The notes: generated by a model from the sequence alone, not told the origin. DNA of 64,000 nt from Riptortus pedestris (GCA_019009955.1 CM032229.1:142809501-142873500); one strand, 5' to 3'; counted from the stretch's first letter, positions 10,489-21,778 are shown. Program-made: numbers and translations.

Positions 10489-10717
10489 GGGGCTCAGGTT
10501 AGCCATGCGAGTTAAAGCGTTGACCTTTATCTCACATGGTAAAAACCTAGAGTGGCGAGTTCGATTCTCGCCTGGGCAAAGGAAATTATTTAGTGACGAA
10601 ATTCATTAAAAAACGTCCTAAAATCCCACCCTGGCGAGTTATGGGTGGTAACCTGTAGATAAACCCGTCCCGATTAGCCTAAGTTGCAAAATGTGGACGT
10701 TTAATAAATAAATAAAT
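10489..10717 (+). repeat. tRNA-derived SINE, full-length copy
   Basis: This is one of the best copies: GGGGCTCAGGTTAGCCATGC, GTTAAAGCGTTGACC, ATCTCACATGG, the B-box-like GAGTTCGATTCTCGCC, CTGGGCAAAGG, TCCCACCCTGGC, GGTAACCTGTAGATAA, CCCGTCCCGATTAGCC and GTGGACGTTTAATAAATAAA. The tRNA-like head with A- and B-box spacing supports Pol III ancestry. Confidence 0.85.
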
Positions 10718-11471
10718 TAGGTATATTTTTTTGTATAAATAATAATATGCTACTAATATATGCTTCTTCGCTTATTTATTTCATAAGTAAAGGTATTATA
10801 TAGTATGGCTTTATATATAATAAATATTACATAATATAGTGTTATTCTATAAATCTATTTTTGCATATTTTTATTATTTAATATTTCATTTTAAGCTATC
10901 ATTGGTGGTGGGGGGGGGTACCCACAAGCAAACGCACACACTAACACACTATTCTTCTTAACTTTTCTAAAATGTTATATTAAGGCAAGACGAGTGATTT
11001 CTGAGGAGAATAAAATGGAAAATATGTTTATGGCAGGTAGGTGTCATGTATGACACTTGTTAAATTGGTCCTGGGTCACAGCCTTGTTGTTCAAAGTTTA
11101 AGCAAATTATATAGATTTCTTAGTTATCATCCTTATTAAACCTCCATTCTTGCACATAGTCACAATGAACAATAAGCCTGATATAATCACTATCAATATC
11201 CTAATCCTCCTAGTATAGGTATTAAATATGATTTTCGTTGGGACCTTTTCTAAAATAATTCACATGCATGTATATTAGATATGACGTCATCAATGAAGAT
11301 TGTAATCTCAATATTTCTCTTGATCGATACCATATTCAATATTTAAACGAGTTTAGTGTATACAGTATTTTTCTAATTTGAGAATTATTTGATTTTTTTT
11401 TTAATTTTTAGTCTTTACCCGAAACCCCCATTTCTACTCATCAAATTAGGAATCATCTTACACCCAATAGA

Positions 11472-11505
<34 letters not shown>

Positions 11506-11506
11506 C

Positions 11507-11540
<34 letters not shown>

Positions 11541-12580
11541 CATACACTAGCTAAAGTACCCACCCCGGCTTCTCCCTGGAAATTATTTGAGGCTGAATGA
11601 TGATGTTATTTTTTTTTGGGCTTTAATTTGTACAATATTTTTACATTTTCCCGACTCAATGCTTAGGAAATTTACAGCCGTGTACCCGGCGAGCAGGGAT
11701 ATGTTAATAATAAAGTATTTGTTATGTACTTAATTCTACACTATACACAATATTTTTATATTACCCGTTTCCTGTGCATGTATTCTCTTTTCATATGTAA
11801 CATAATCATAGATTATCATATTGACCATATTATTCATAATCATAGAAGATTCATGCGTTCCGAACCATCTATGAATAAACGTTCATTTCCTCAAAAGTGG
11901 CCCAAAAGCACAACGATAGCAGCTGTTTTATATACGTAATAACCACTATGAATAATACTCTTTTGTATGTTTGGAAAGAAAACTGTATTTACTTAATGGC
12001 TGCATAGCATGTTCAGTAAAGTATAACATATATTAACGGAGCAGACTTAATAAATTCCAGAAATATGTGGGTATACCTCTCCAGGGTTCATTCTCTTGAA
12101 TTAAACATTTGAGACTTCAAAAAATTCACATTTCCAAGAAAAACTCTACAATACTAAGAGTATAATCATCAAATCCCATGTAAACATAAGCCAATGTTAG
12201 GTCGGGAGGGGTGGGGCAGAACTGATTATAACATATTTGTGCATACCCGCCATTATATGTCTAGTTTTATAATTCTCTCCAGTTAAACTGACATAATTTG
12301 AGCTGACTTCAAATCCTACCAATATTAAAATCCAAGAGTTTTAAACATACATTCAGAATATCTAAGTAATCATAATCATCAGGGAAATTTAATTGTAACC
12401 AACAACTGCCTTCCCGTTATTACAACAGTGATGCCTTTATTATACAAATATCAATTCATTATAGTTTTAATACATTAATATTATAAAATTAAAATATTTA
12501 ATAATTATTAAATATTAACACAAGTTTAACACACTGATCAGATTTTAGCCGTTCAGAACTGGATACTTAGATTAACATAA
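10718..12580. other. AT-rich spacer with a G run, a MITE end and TA microsatellites
   Basis: It contains a GTGGTGGGGGGGGG tract (about 10905-10919), the isolated right end of the TTAA-flanked element (11036-11092), and a GT/TA microsatellite at about 11475-11540. No exon is recognised. The open frame at 11724 has no recognised features. Confidence 0.45.
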
Positions 12581-12582
12581 AA

Positions 12583-13349
12583 AGTCCGTCACGCAGGGGC
12601 TGTGCAAAACTAAGCAGATTTCCCACTTGAAGTTTTACAATAGAGAAATCTGCCTAATAATAACAGTAGTATTCTAGACTACCTATGTCTAGACCTATTC
12701 AAGAGGGACGAATAGTTTACGGAAACGGCCGCACTAGCTCTCGGCGGAACAAGTCCCGAAACATAGCCGACTCCCTGCCGACCACATATACAATACAAAT
12801 GCAAACATCTCGGTTAATATTCAAGCATACAGAATAAATGCATAGAACAATATTTATAGTAAACTTAATTTTCAATAAGAACTGATTCTATACAATTTTA
12901 CGCATAATAACAACGGAGATAAATTTCGAATTTTCAAAAATCCCCACTTTAAGCCACCCCCCCCCCCCCTCCCACTGGTCCGATTTCAGGCATTAACGAA
13001 CTTGATCTGTCTTTTTGCATAAAACGTTTAAATATCGAGTTTGGTAACGTTCAAACAAAAATTGCGACCGCTAGAGCGTTAACAGATATATAGTTTTGAA
13101 CGGACCTCATTTTATCATCTCTTGGGTAGGATCGATGGACATTTGAGGAAAATTTTCAAAAATCGCGTCATGAGTACGACCTCAATAGCTGATTTCCCTT
13201 AGAGCGCTAACATACAAATATAATATATACAAATTTTGAACGGACCTCATTATCGTCAATCTCGTAGGAAGGATGGGATGGATATTTGTGGAAATTTTTC
13301 TATAATCGCGTCCATGAGCTGCGTTCGTTGAGGGAAATCTGCTAAAAAG
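12583..13349 (-). mobile_element. HINE-like element with duplicated tail
   Basis: The hairpin end AGTCCGTCACGCAGGGGCTG starts at 12583. It is followed by AAGCAGATTTCCC, the CTCGGCGG module, CGGTTAATATTCAAG, TGGTCCGATTTCAG, GACCGCTAGAGCG and a reduced TA core. The tail (GGTAGGATCGATGGACATTTG ... CTGATTTCCCTTAG) ends near 13205. A second tail copy follows (13206-13349) and ends GGGAAATCTGCTAAA. The 102-codon minus open frame at 13256 overlaps this tail and is not a gene. Confidence 0.8.
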
Positions 13350-13825
13350 AGTGAGATACCTCGTGAGAATTGGTCAGCAGTTATACCATGGAAGCTGATT
13401 GCATTAGTGGCAGCTGATCGGAATGTCAACGGACAATTACTACATATATGATGAAAGCGATAGGAAGCTGGGTGCAAAGTTGCGGGTATGTGTGTGCGTA
13501 GCATGGAGCGCCACCTGCTGGTGGAGACCATTGACCGGCATACAGTCATAATTGATGGTTTCACTTAGGACTCACGCCCCGGAATAGAATGAAAAACGAT
13601 TAGTGTCAATCAAGTCATAAATTACTTGTACGTTTTGAAATATTGTCTCATATACATTGTCTTCGGCCGAATTGTAAAAATGGCTCTAATTAAATGGTTT
13701 AATAAGCCCCATACTTTCTGCTATGACGTGTCTTGCTTTCCCCCATTTATTAATGGTATTCTGGAGGTTACCGACCCATCACAAAATATTAAATGATATA
13801 TTTGCTTTAGGAGGATTTAGCTTTT

Positions 13826-14190
13826 CAGGGAAAAATTCGTAGATATGTCCATCTCTACTCCCAAGGAGAATACCGAAAGTAAGTCCGTTAAACAATATAT
13901 GTACATATATATGATTGTAACGAAACTCGATATTTAACCAGTTGAAAGTAAGATCAATCTCTTCAATTGTTGGAATCGGCTAGGTGAAGGGGGAGTTCAG
14001 AGTAGGAGAAAACCTACATAAATTCGAAATATTTCCGATTCTGCGAGTCAGATAGAAAAGGGTTTTTGAAAATTTAATTTACGGAAATTGCTTTTCTATA
14101 TATTTCTCGCTAACCCTAATACCAAGATATTTGCATTTATAAGTTTTTCCTCATCAGTAAAAAGCTACTCCTATTCATTTCACTTTAGCA
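13826..14190 (+). mobile_element. HINE-like fragment, plus orientation
   Basis: Family blocks are recognisable though diverged: ATGTCCATCTCTACTCCCAA, TAACGAAACTCGATATTTAA, GATCAATCTC, GGAATCGGCT, CGAAATATTTCCG, CCAAGATATTTGCATTTATA. No terminus is preserved. Confidence 0.55.
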
Positions 14191-14481
14191 ATAAGCCTGC
14201 ATATGAAGTATAGTACTAGAATTGTAGAGCATCAATAGTTTAACAGGAAGGTTCTTTAATTAATACGAACCTACTCATTAGAACTGAGTCAAACCGATAT
14301 TTTGGATTTTAGACTAACCCCTAAATCTCTGACCCAACCCTTAATAATGGAGATAGTAGAGATTTTCCTCTTCCCTAAGTCCGCATTTCTTTTTAAACGC
14401 TGATTTTAGCTGTTTACGAACTTTATAAAGATGCACCAAATATTGCGGCCGCTGGAGCGGTAATATTATTATTTTTTTGAG

Positions 14482-14715
14482 ATGCCACTACAATGGCGAT
14501 TCGTCTTTTAGCATGGCAGAGTATAATTTTACAAAATTAAATAAATATTAAAATTTTTACAAAGCTAAATTTTCCAAATGTACAAAATAAATAGAACCAT
14601 GCCGCTACAATGGCGATTCATCTTTTAACATGTTAGTATATAATTTTACAAAATTAAATAAATATCAACATTTTTAAACAGCTAAATTTTACAAATGTAC
14701 AAAATAATAGAAAAT
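14482..14715. repeat. Tandem duplication of a 117-bp unit, two copies
   Basis: Copy one starts at 14482 (ATGCCACTACAATGGCGATT) and copy two at 14599 (ATGCCGCTACAATGGCGATT). Both continue CTTTTA.CATG, AATTTTACAAAATTAAATAA and GTACAAAATAA. They differ by scattered substitutions, so the duplication is not recent. Confidence 0.85.
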
Positions 14716-15194
14716 ATATCATCATTGTGATCTATTGGCTACGCCTTGTAGTTGCAACCATTGTGTTCTATCGGAAACTGCTATTTTCATATTCCTATAC
14801 CCACCGAAATCCATATGATGTTTGATGTCCTCAAAAAAGAATTATCTAGGCCTAGCACTTCCCCTAAACCTAAGGACCTTACTTTAAAATATATTTGTGA
14901 TGAAATCGTTGTGCCTTATAATAAATCCAAAAAAAAATCACTCTCCCCTTTTCCATTGTCTTGATAAGACCTTTGCTTTCGTTTGCCTCATTTAGAACTT
15001 CCACGTTGGATTTCTTTTTGGGGGGGGGGGGTGTCCAACTTGTTTCTGGTGATTCTACGCCAGATCCAAATTTCCGTTCCTTCCAAACTATTATATTCCT
15101 ATTTGTGGAGAGTCCCAACTTTCGATAACGTAAATGACTCCACTTCATAAGTTCTTAGTAAACATTCATAGGGGGGGGGGGGGGGGGGGGGAAT

Positions 15195-15301
15195 TTTCCT
15201 TAAGGGGGCTGTGCTCATGAAGCGATTTACCTCTAAAATTTCTTCAAAGTTTCTATCGATCCTACCTAGTAGATAATGAAAATGAGGTCGGTTCAAAATG
15301 T

Positions 15302-15334
<33 letters not shown>

Positions 15335-15480
15335 GATATATATATATAATCATTATATATCACAATTTTGGGGGGGGGGGGATGTAATCGTTACCAAACT
15401 CGACATTAAATCGTTTTATGTAAAAAGAAAGATCAAGTTCTTTTATCACTGAAATCCGATCAGTGGGAGGGGGAGGGGTT
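15195..15480 (+). mobile_element. HINE-like fragment, plus orientation, with TA core and G tracts
   Basis: It contains TTTCTATCGATCCTACCTAG, ATGAAAATGAGGTCGGTTC, a TA core (about 15301-15348), ACCAAACTCGACATTAAATCG, AAAGATCAAGTTC and ATCCGATCAGTGGGAGGG. A separate 20-base G run (15171-15190) abuts its left side. Both ends are missing. Confidence 0.65.
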
Positions 15481-15504
15481 TAGAGGAAGGGGAATTTCAT
15501 CTAT

Positions 15505-15615
15505 CGGCACCAAACTACTAGGTAGGAGCGATGGACATTTGAAGAAATTTTTCGAAAATCGCTTTCATGAGAACGACATCAATAGCTGAGTTCCGTTAAG
15601 GGGAATCTGCTAAAA
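15505..15615 (-). mobile_element. HINE-like tail fragment, minus orientation
   Basis: It carries TAGGAGCGATGGACATTTGA, TTTTCGAAAATCGC and AATAGCTGAGTTCCGTTAAG, ending GGAATCTGCTAAAA. It sits head-to-tail against the plus fragment at 15195-15480, giving an inverted pair. Confidence 0.7.
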
Positions 15616-16177
15616 GTGGAGGTTAATAAATAATAAACAATTTTCTCGTTGGTGAAATAATTCGAAAATCTCATGATGAATACAACCACGAGTTATTTCT
15701 TGATGATTCACAGAAATTTGCTGAAATATAATATTGGGAATGAGCTTACAACATTAGTGGAATAATGCTTTAAATTGCATAATGCACCTGCCATATGCGC
15801 TTTACGGATTTCTAACCAAACCTCTAATCATGGCTGGGAATATGTTGTTTTCGATTCTGTACGGGGGCTACCACTCGGGGCTATACCGGTGCGACCTTTA
15901 TGCAGCCAAAAGTATCCCCTCCCCCCCCAACATGCTAATAAAATATTCATCAAAATATTTGAAGCTGAGGCGGCACCTTTGGTTCTACTTTCTATTTGTG
16001 CCGAGTGAGAGTGCGGCATGGGTGGCCACCCACACGGCCCTTCACACTTCATCAGTTGATAATATCATTCGTCAGTATGCTCTCGCCTCCTCGAGAAGTA
16101 CCACTTGCTGTTTGCCGACCGTCTGTCGCATCTAGGGAGAACCATTCTCACGTCCGGTGTAGTCGCAAATAGAATAA
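15616..16177. other. Less AT-rich unique stretch with overlapping open frames, no recognised gene
   Basis: From about 15775 to 16140 the base composition is clearly less AT-rich than the surroundings. Open frames of 77, 117 and 74 codons overlap on both strands. None shows a domain I recognise, and there are no clear splice sites that decide a frame. Confidence 0.3.
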
Positions 16178-16718
16178 AGTCACGCAGGGTTTGCGTTAAC
16201 TAAGCAGATTTCTCACGTGTGTCCCGTATTTGCATTTGCCTCAAAATTTAAATGTCCAATGGTAAACAATATTTGGTATTTAGGCTTCGAATAATGTGGT
16301 TTATTATATAACAGAGAATTTTTTATGTAGCACTAGTAGAAATGGTGGTTTACTTAAGGCTGAAAACTGAAAAATAAAAATATCTCGGTTAATATTCAAG
16401 GTAGAGAATAAATGTATATTACAATAATTATAGTAAATTTAATTTAAAATAAGATTGTTTATATACAATTATTCGATTTGATGTATAGTAACAGAGATAT
16501 TGCAAATTCCTCCAGAGATTTTTCGAAATTTCTCCAGAACTTGATTTTTCTTTTTACATGAAACGGCTAAACAGTAATTGCGACCGCTAGAGCGGTAACA
16601 AACAAATATATACAGTTTTGAACGGACCTCATTTTCGTAGGCAGGATCGATGGACATTTGAAGAAAAATTTCAAGAGTACGACCTCAACAGCTGGTTTCC
16701 CTTAAAGAAAATCTGGTA
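16178..16718 (-). mobile_element. HINE-like element, nearly complete, without TA expansion
   Basis: Starts GTCACGCAGGGTTTGCG (diverged hairpin), then AAGCAGATTTCTCACGTGTG and the CGTATTTGCATT module. It continues through CTCGGTTAATATTCAAG, CGACCGCTAGAGCGGTAACA and GGACCTCATTTTCGT, and ends CCTTAAAGAAAATCTGGTAAA. The core is only ATATATAC. Confidence 0.8.
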
Positions 16719-16719
16719 A

Positions 16720-17400
16720 AATGCCGATATCTTGGTTAATAATCAAGATAGTGAAACAAAGTACTTTGCATCATTTATAGAACATTAATTTGCAATAAGA
16801 TTGGTTCTATACAATTTTTCGCTCCAACAAATAATAACGGAGATAACAAGAATTTTTGAAATTACCCCCCTAAATCAGCTTATTTTAACATGACATGAGT
16901 AGGAGTGGAGGTCTAATTAATAAAAAATAAATAAATAAAAATTCCAATAACTCGGTGTATATGCATGATAAAGAAAATCCGCTGGGTGGGATGGGTGGAC
17001 ATTAGTACTGCAATTTAAAATGAATTAGAATAATTTATATTTTAATTTCTCAAATTTTTGTAAAACTACAGAAGAAGGGGGGGGGATCAACAGAACATAT
17101 TTGCATATATCTCACAAACTAAAATCTTACACGAGTCTCTAACACAAATTCACGAAAGCCGAACAGCTACGGAAACGGCCAATCAAATTTTCGAAAAGCT
17201 GTGCCGACAATAGCCGATCTCATCTCGTCCGCTATCTCCGCACACTTAATAAAAATGCACATACATCGGTTAATATTCAAGATAGGTAATAAATGTATAT
17301 AACAATATTTATAGAAAATGTAATTTGCAATTAGATTGGTTCTGTACAAGTTTCCGATCCAACGTGTAGTAACGGAGATATTTCAACAGTATAGTAAGTT
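16720..17400 (-). mobile_element. Two internal HINE-like fragments, minus orientation
   Basis: Fragment one (16722-16880) has CTTGGTTAATAATCAAG and AATAACGGAGATAACAAG. Fragment two (about 17080-17390) has AACATATTTGCATATATCTC, ACGGAAACGGCC, CGGTTAATATTCAAG and TAGTAACGGAGATATTTC. Neither keeps its termini. The open frames on them are shadows. Confidence 0.6.
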
Positions 17401-17408
17401 ATATAAAA

Positions 17409-17603
17409 TCTTGGGAAGAAGAGATTTATACGGTTGATACGCAGTTAGAAACAACTAAAGAGAAAAGCATTGATTCTGTTAATATAAATCCTTCTGATAA
17501 ACCTGAAATAATAAAAGATCTTGTAAAACAATTAAAAGAAAAAATAGGTAAAATCTTGCAAGTAGTAGTCATTTTTTCGGAGAAAGAATTATTTTTAGGT
17601 TAA
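17409..17603 (+). other. Coding-like 64-codon open frame between two HINE-like copies
   Basis: The frame reads SWEEEIYTVDTQLETTKEKS, then DSVNINPSDKPEIIKDLVKQ and LKEKIGKILQVVVIFSEKEL, ending in TAA at 17601. It is lysine/glutamate-rich, amphipathic and unrelated to the flanking repeats, which end near 17390 and restart at 17623. No family is recognised and no start codon is evident. It could be a captured host exon, a transposon ORF fragment or chance. Confidence 0.25.
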
Positions 17604-17622
17604 GACTTCCATAAATGTAAAA

Positions 17623-18285
17623 CTCCGTCACTCAGAGGCTGCAAAAACTAAGCAGATATCCCTCCTGAAGCTTAACAATAGATACATCTACATATTGGTA
17701 ACACAACACCATCGTGAAAATTAAGTGAATAAATACAAACTGTAATAACAAATTATTCAGTAAATTTTTAATAATTTCTCGACGGGTAGCGCCTGAAAAG
17801 TAAACAAACAGCTCTACCAGCCGAAAGAAAAACAACTGCAATATATCAGAATATAATATTTATATTCATTTTACTGAAAACTATGTACCAAACCTAGTAC
17901 TGTAATTTATAATGAATCAGAATAATTCTTATTTCTCAATCAATCAATATTAGGGGGGGGAAAGCATTTATGACGGGCGGGGTCACAAGGACATATTTTG
18001 CACCTATCTCCCCCCCCCGAAACAATATTTGGTATTTTAGTTGCGCGGGGGGGCGGCGGGGGCGACTAATGTGGTTTATTATATAACAGAGTACTGTAAA
18101 TTTAGCATGAGCAGAAGTAGGGGTTAGCTGAAGGCTGAAAACTGAAAAATGCAGATATTTCGGTTAATATTCAAGATAAAGAATAAATGTATATATTTAT
18201 TGTACATTTAATTTGCAATAAGATTGGTTCTGTTACATTTTTCGATCCAACGAATATAACAGACATATTTCGAGTTTTTGATAAC
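17623..18285 (-). mobile_element. HINE-like element, long subfamily, truncated before the core
   Basis: Starts CTCCGTCACTCAGAGGCTGC, then AAGCAGATATCCCTCCTGAAG and the long-subfamily module (ACATATTGGTAACACAACACC, GTAAACAAACAGCTC, CTAGTACTGTAATTTATAATG). It then runs into ATTTCGGTTAATATTCAAG and CGATCCAACGAATATAACAG and stops. The TA core and tail are missing. Confidence 0.75.
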
Positions 18286-18829
18286 TTAAGAGTTGTCCAG
18301 TCATATACCTGCAAAAAATATTATACATGTAAGACCTGGCCTCTCATTTCACGGTAAAACCACTGATGACTCTTCAATCATTTTCGTTATTTTTAACAGA
18401 TGATATATTAAATGAAATAATTCTTCACTGAAAGTGTCGTCGTGTGCAAAGTAAAGCCCCATATAAACACAAATTAGTTTAATGGTATAAACACTTTTTT
18501 ACGTTAACATTTTTTATTCAGTATTACATTTTTCTTTTCTATATTTCAATAATGTAATACAATTTCTTAATTTGTATTTATGAAGTGTTAATGTAAAACT
18601 ATCATTAATTAAATAAAATACATTAAAAAATTGTTTACATGGCGAATGTTTGGCAAGATTGGGGTTAAAGTGAACATTGGCAATCCAGGGTTAAGGAAAC
18701 CTGCTAAATACGATATTTCTAAGCTATTTCAATACTTCCTCTTTACTTGGTACAAGAAAAATTTAATGCATTTTTAATATGAAAGATTTACAATGTTAAG
18801 ATAAAAAAAAGAAAAGAAAAAAAAAAAAA
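18286..18829. other. AT-rich sequence with no recognised feature
   Basis: No coding or repeat signal is recognised apart from a purine/A-rich run at 18803-18833. Confidence 0.4.
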
Positions 18830-18895
18830 AAAGCCTCTGTTGCTGTTAAATAAACTGTTTGTAGAAGAAAGGCTAGTTTTTGTGTTTTCATTTTT
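18830..18895 (+). repeat. Dispersed repeat E, 3' fragment
   Basis: CTCTGTTGCTGTTAAATAAA, then CTGTTTG...GAAAGGCTAG and TTTTGTGTTTTC match the part of the 48780-48880 copy that follows its GAAAGCGC motif. The ribozyme-like core is absent here. Confidence 0.55.
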
Positions 18896-19116
18896 ACAAA
18901 AATAATTATTCACCTCAGCTTTGTAAAAAAAAAAGTTTAGATTTAGCAGTTTTCCCCAACTTTAATACTTTTAGACAATAGTTTTATATAAGCCCTTCAA
19001 TTACATAATGCTTTTGAAGAAAATGAAATCTAAGAATTGATATTGGATTTCAAATTTAAGATTGATAGAACATCTGAAAATTTTACTTAATATTTTGAAT
19101 GTAGTTAATAATATGT

Positions 19117-19553
19117 TTATTTATATAATCTTCATATTTTATGGCAAGGGTCTCCAATAAAAAAACATTTATTTAACATAAATTTAAGATAAAATATTAT
19201 AGAATATATGATTAAGGTTTTTGGTTTCTGTTTTTTTGTTTACTCGGACTTTTCTATTTTTTATTATGTGAATATTCTCTTTTCTTTTTCGTTTAGTATT
19301 AGTAGCATTTTATAATTAGATTTAATAAATATATCATAGACGTAGGCACATACTAATACAATAGCTAGCAAAAACATTATTAATGGATGTGTTAAATTAA
19401 TGTTATTAATTTTTATATTTTTTTTGAAAAGGGATAGACCCTGAAGAGGTGGCAAATAAGCCTCGAAACATGTAGGGCAGTTTCAATAAAGTTTGCACCG
19501 AAAAAAGACCCATGCTATAAAATATGAAGAATATATAAATAATATTGGGTCCA
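19117..19553. repeat. Inverted pair of repeat D ends, the right one with an intact hammerhead-like core
   Basis: The left end (19117-19172, minus) and right end (19437-19553, plus) share ATGAAGATTATATAAA, GGCAAGGGTCTCCAATAAA and similar stretches in opposite orientation. The right end contains CTGAAGA (19441-19447), a stem-loop GGTGGC/AAATAA/GCCTC, GAAA (19465-19468), the palindrome ACATGT and a TA|GGG site, in hammerhead type I order. The sequence between the two ends is not recognised. Confidence 0.5.
19441..19478 (+). ncRNA. Candidate minimal hammerhead-type ribozyme motif
   Basis: All conserved core segments are present in order: CUGANGA (19441-19447), a stem II hairpin (GGUGGC...GCCUC, with one U-U mismatch), GAAA (19465-19468), a self-complementary stem III (ACAUGU, 19468-19473), and a UA step followed by GGGC that can pair weakly with GACC upstream. 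Short palindromic stem III hammerheads are known from Penelope-like elements and retrozymes and can act as dimers. Stem I is weak here, but a second copy (6740-6780) has complementary four-base arms. Activity is unproven. Confidence 0.4.
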
Positions 19554-19602
19554 AAATAAGAAGAATATGTTAATTATTTTTTTAAACTTAACTCAATTTT
19601 AT

Positions 19603-19720
19603 AATGTTGCAGGTAGGATCTAGGTTCGGTGAATATTTGTAGAACTTTATAAACATATATTTCTCCCCGAGCGCAACCTCAATAGCAGATATTCCGTAAG
19701 GGCAATTTGCTAAAAGCATC
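19603..19720 (-). mobile_element. HINE-like tail fragment
   Basis: GCAGGTAGGATCTAGGTTCG, GAATATTTGTAGAA, GCAACCTCAATAGCAGATAT and TCCGTAAGGGCAATTTGCTAAA match the tail of the family in minus orientation, with a few indels. Confidence 0.6.
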
Positions 19721-20311
19721 AAAAACGCGAATTTATGTTGTATATATTTTATGTCGGCCTTCAGAGGTTTATATCACAGCTTTAAATAAATTATGATGAG
19801 TCTAATCAAATGTCAAACCCTCAAGACATATTTTATATATTCCCTTGGATAAATATAAATCTGAATAAAATATTCATGGTCCAGACGTCCGCATCAAGTA
19901 TGCATATGGGCGCTATTAACATTTTATAATTCATGAAAAATGCTGACACACATATATTTCTCTTTTAATCATTTATGGGGTCATCTTAGATAAGGATGGC
20001 GCAGAGTTTATGCATTAGTAAATACGAGAAGTAATAATTTTTTAATAAACTGTAGTAATTCAAGTATTTTTAAGTAATAAAACGGTTTTTAGGAAAATTA
20101 ATTGCAAACATTATTTCAACATTATGGAAAATCTTTTTCGGTGAATGTTTAAGTTACTTCATTTTGCTATCTTTAAATAATGAATAGTGCGTACAGTAAA
20201 TAATTATTAACTTAATTCAATTTTATATTCGTGGAAAAATAATGAAATTACTTCATTAATGGCTCGAGACTCTGGAAATACCTAAACTTTTCTCATAAAT
20301 GTCCGTAGGAG

Positions 20312-20730
20312 TTTTGTAAATTGAGCAGATTTCTCACGTGCTGGAATATCAACATATTCCATTCTCTATTTCTCCCGTAGTAAGAACCCATTGAAAACCG
20401 GAATTAAAATGTTAGTTGGATGAGTTGTTCAGCGATTTACCTCAGTAAGTACCTACATAAAGTGAAAATAGAATGAGTATGAAAAAAAATCATGTAACTC
20501 CGTTCTTATTCATTTCATAGAAAACATTTATAAAACAATTATTGATGAAAACTAAAATTCCAATAATATTATTTTCCAATATTAAATTTTTCGATCCAAC
20601 TTACAGTAACAGAGATATTTCGAATTTTCCATTGTTTCTCCCTCTCTGACTAAGCCCTATTTCACCCATTGCTTAATATAATCTTTACTTTTCCACGAAA
20701 TAGTCAAATAACGAATGTGTTGTGGGTAAA
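20312..20730 (-). mobile_element. HINE-like element, degraded
   Basis: It begins GAGCAGATTTCTCACGTGCT and later has TTTTCGATCCAACTTACAG, TAACAGAGATATTTCG and CCTATTTCACCCATTG. The outer hairpin and the tail are lost. Confidence 0.5.
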
Positions 20731-20911
20731 ATAAAAATCATGTGGTTTAGAACGTAAAAACGATGACGTCACCCTACAATTTTCTAAACTTTTCTCGAGC
20801 TCTTTGAAGTATAAAACAACTTATTGATTAATCATTTGTATCATATTCTAAAGCCTTAATTATACCTTGAATGCACACATAATCATGAGCACTCATCTGT
20901 CATCTTTCGAT

Positions 20912-21199
20912 TTAACCTTTGGTACCCATCAGTGAAATATTGGTTGTCTCAGTTTCGGAATCACTTGATAAACTTTCATATTCTTCACTTTCAGACGAAA
21001 ATAGATCAGTAGAAGAAGATATCAAATTTTTGCCATTCTAAGCACTTGCTGTCTTTCTTCTCATACTCTCATCTTTTTGTGAACCCCTAAAAGGCAATCT
21101 TTTGTTTTGTCCTTGTTCTCTCTGCCGTTAAAGAGCATTCTGAAAATTTTTGTCATCTTCCAATTTCATTATATTAAGAGCATTTGCGTGAGCGATATC
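20912..21199 (-). pseudogene. Decayed transposon-type ORF with two in-frame stops
   Basis: The minus strand reads DIAHANALNIMKLEDDKNFQ, a stop, RQREQGQNKRLPFRGSQKDE, SMRRKTASA, a stop, then a Ser/Glu-rich stretch (SSESEEYESLSSDSETET). I recognise the FDIAHADAL.xMKxEED..FL..QR pattern from the N-terminal half of a dispersed uncharacterised protein family repetitive in arthropods and cnidarians. Two stops in 96 codons mark it as dead. The function of the family is not known to me. It might belong to the same element type as the fragment at 3424, but this cannot be shown from the window. Confidence 0.5.
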
Positions 21200-21252
21200 A
21201 AAAGGTTATCTAAATTATTTTTACATTCCTCTTCTCTCTGTCTGAATATAGT

Positions 21253-21342
21253 TTGATAAGGGAAATCAGCTGACCATGTCGCGATTTTCGAAATCATTCC
21301 TCAAATGTCCATCTATCCTACCAAAATTCAAAATTCGATGAG
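21253..21342 (+). mobile_element. HINE-like 5' fragment
   Basis: TAAGGGAAATCAGCTGACCA, CGCGATTTTCGAAATC, CCTCAAATGTCCATCTATCC and TACCAAAATTCAAAATTCG correspond to the first ~90 bases after the 5' palindrome. Confidence 0.55.
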
Positions 21343-21771
21343 TAGAAGAAAACAAGGAAATGCTAGCAGCTCGCTTAATATTTGAGTTAAGTTAGGTGTA
21401 ACCCCCACCCTTTTCTCTCCTTTTATTTCTATTTCGGTATTTTTCTAGTTTCGCTGGGACTCAGAAAACAAATAATATTTTATCAATAAACTTATTGCCA
21501 CTTCTAGGAGTTCTAACTAAGGAAAAAGTAGGATATTATATATGAGGTAACGCGATCTGCCTCCTTCCAAAAGGTAAGAAATTTACTTAGCGTATACACT
21601 TCGTGGCAGACATTATCATGAACGAAATGTGTCAGTTATTTTATGAACTTAATATTTATTTATTTCATTTACAGAGTTTCTGAACTTAAAAAAAAGTACT
21701 TTAAGTGACAAAAAGTTATAGTTATTTTAATTGGATGTCAATTAATAAATAACTTTTTATGATTTAAAAAC

Positions 21772-21778
21772 AAAAAAA
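21772..21778 (-). terminator. Pol III terminator of tRNA-His
   Basis: Seven consecutive T on the minus strand a few bases after the tRNA 3' end. Confidence 0.85.

Noticed and set aside
10274..10609. 111-codon plus open frame
   Set aside because: Its second half translates a SINE and the first half has no recognisable features.
13256..13564. 102-codon minus open frame
   Set aside because: It overlaps a HINE-like tail and has no recognisable domain.
15782..16135. 117-codon plus open frame as a gene
   Set aside because: Three overlapping frames of similar length exist and none has a domain or supporting splice sites. The composition alone explains the openness.
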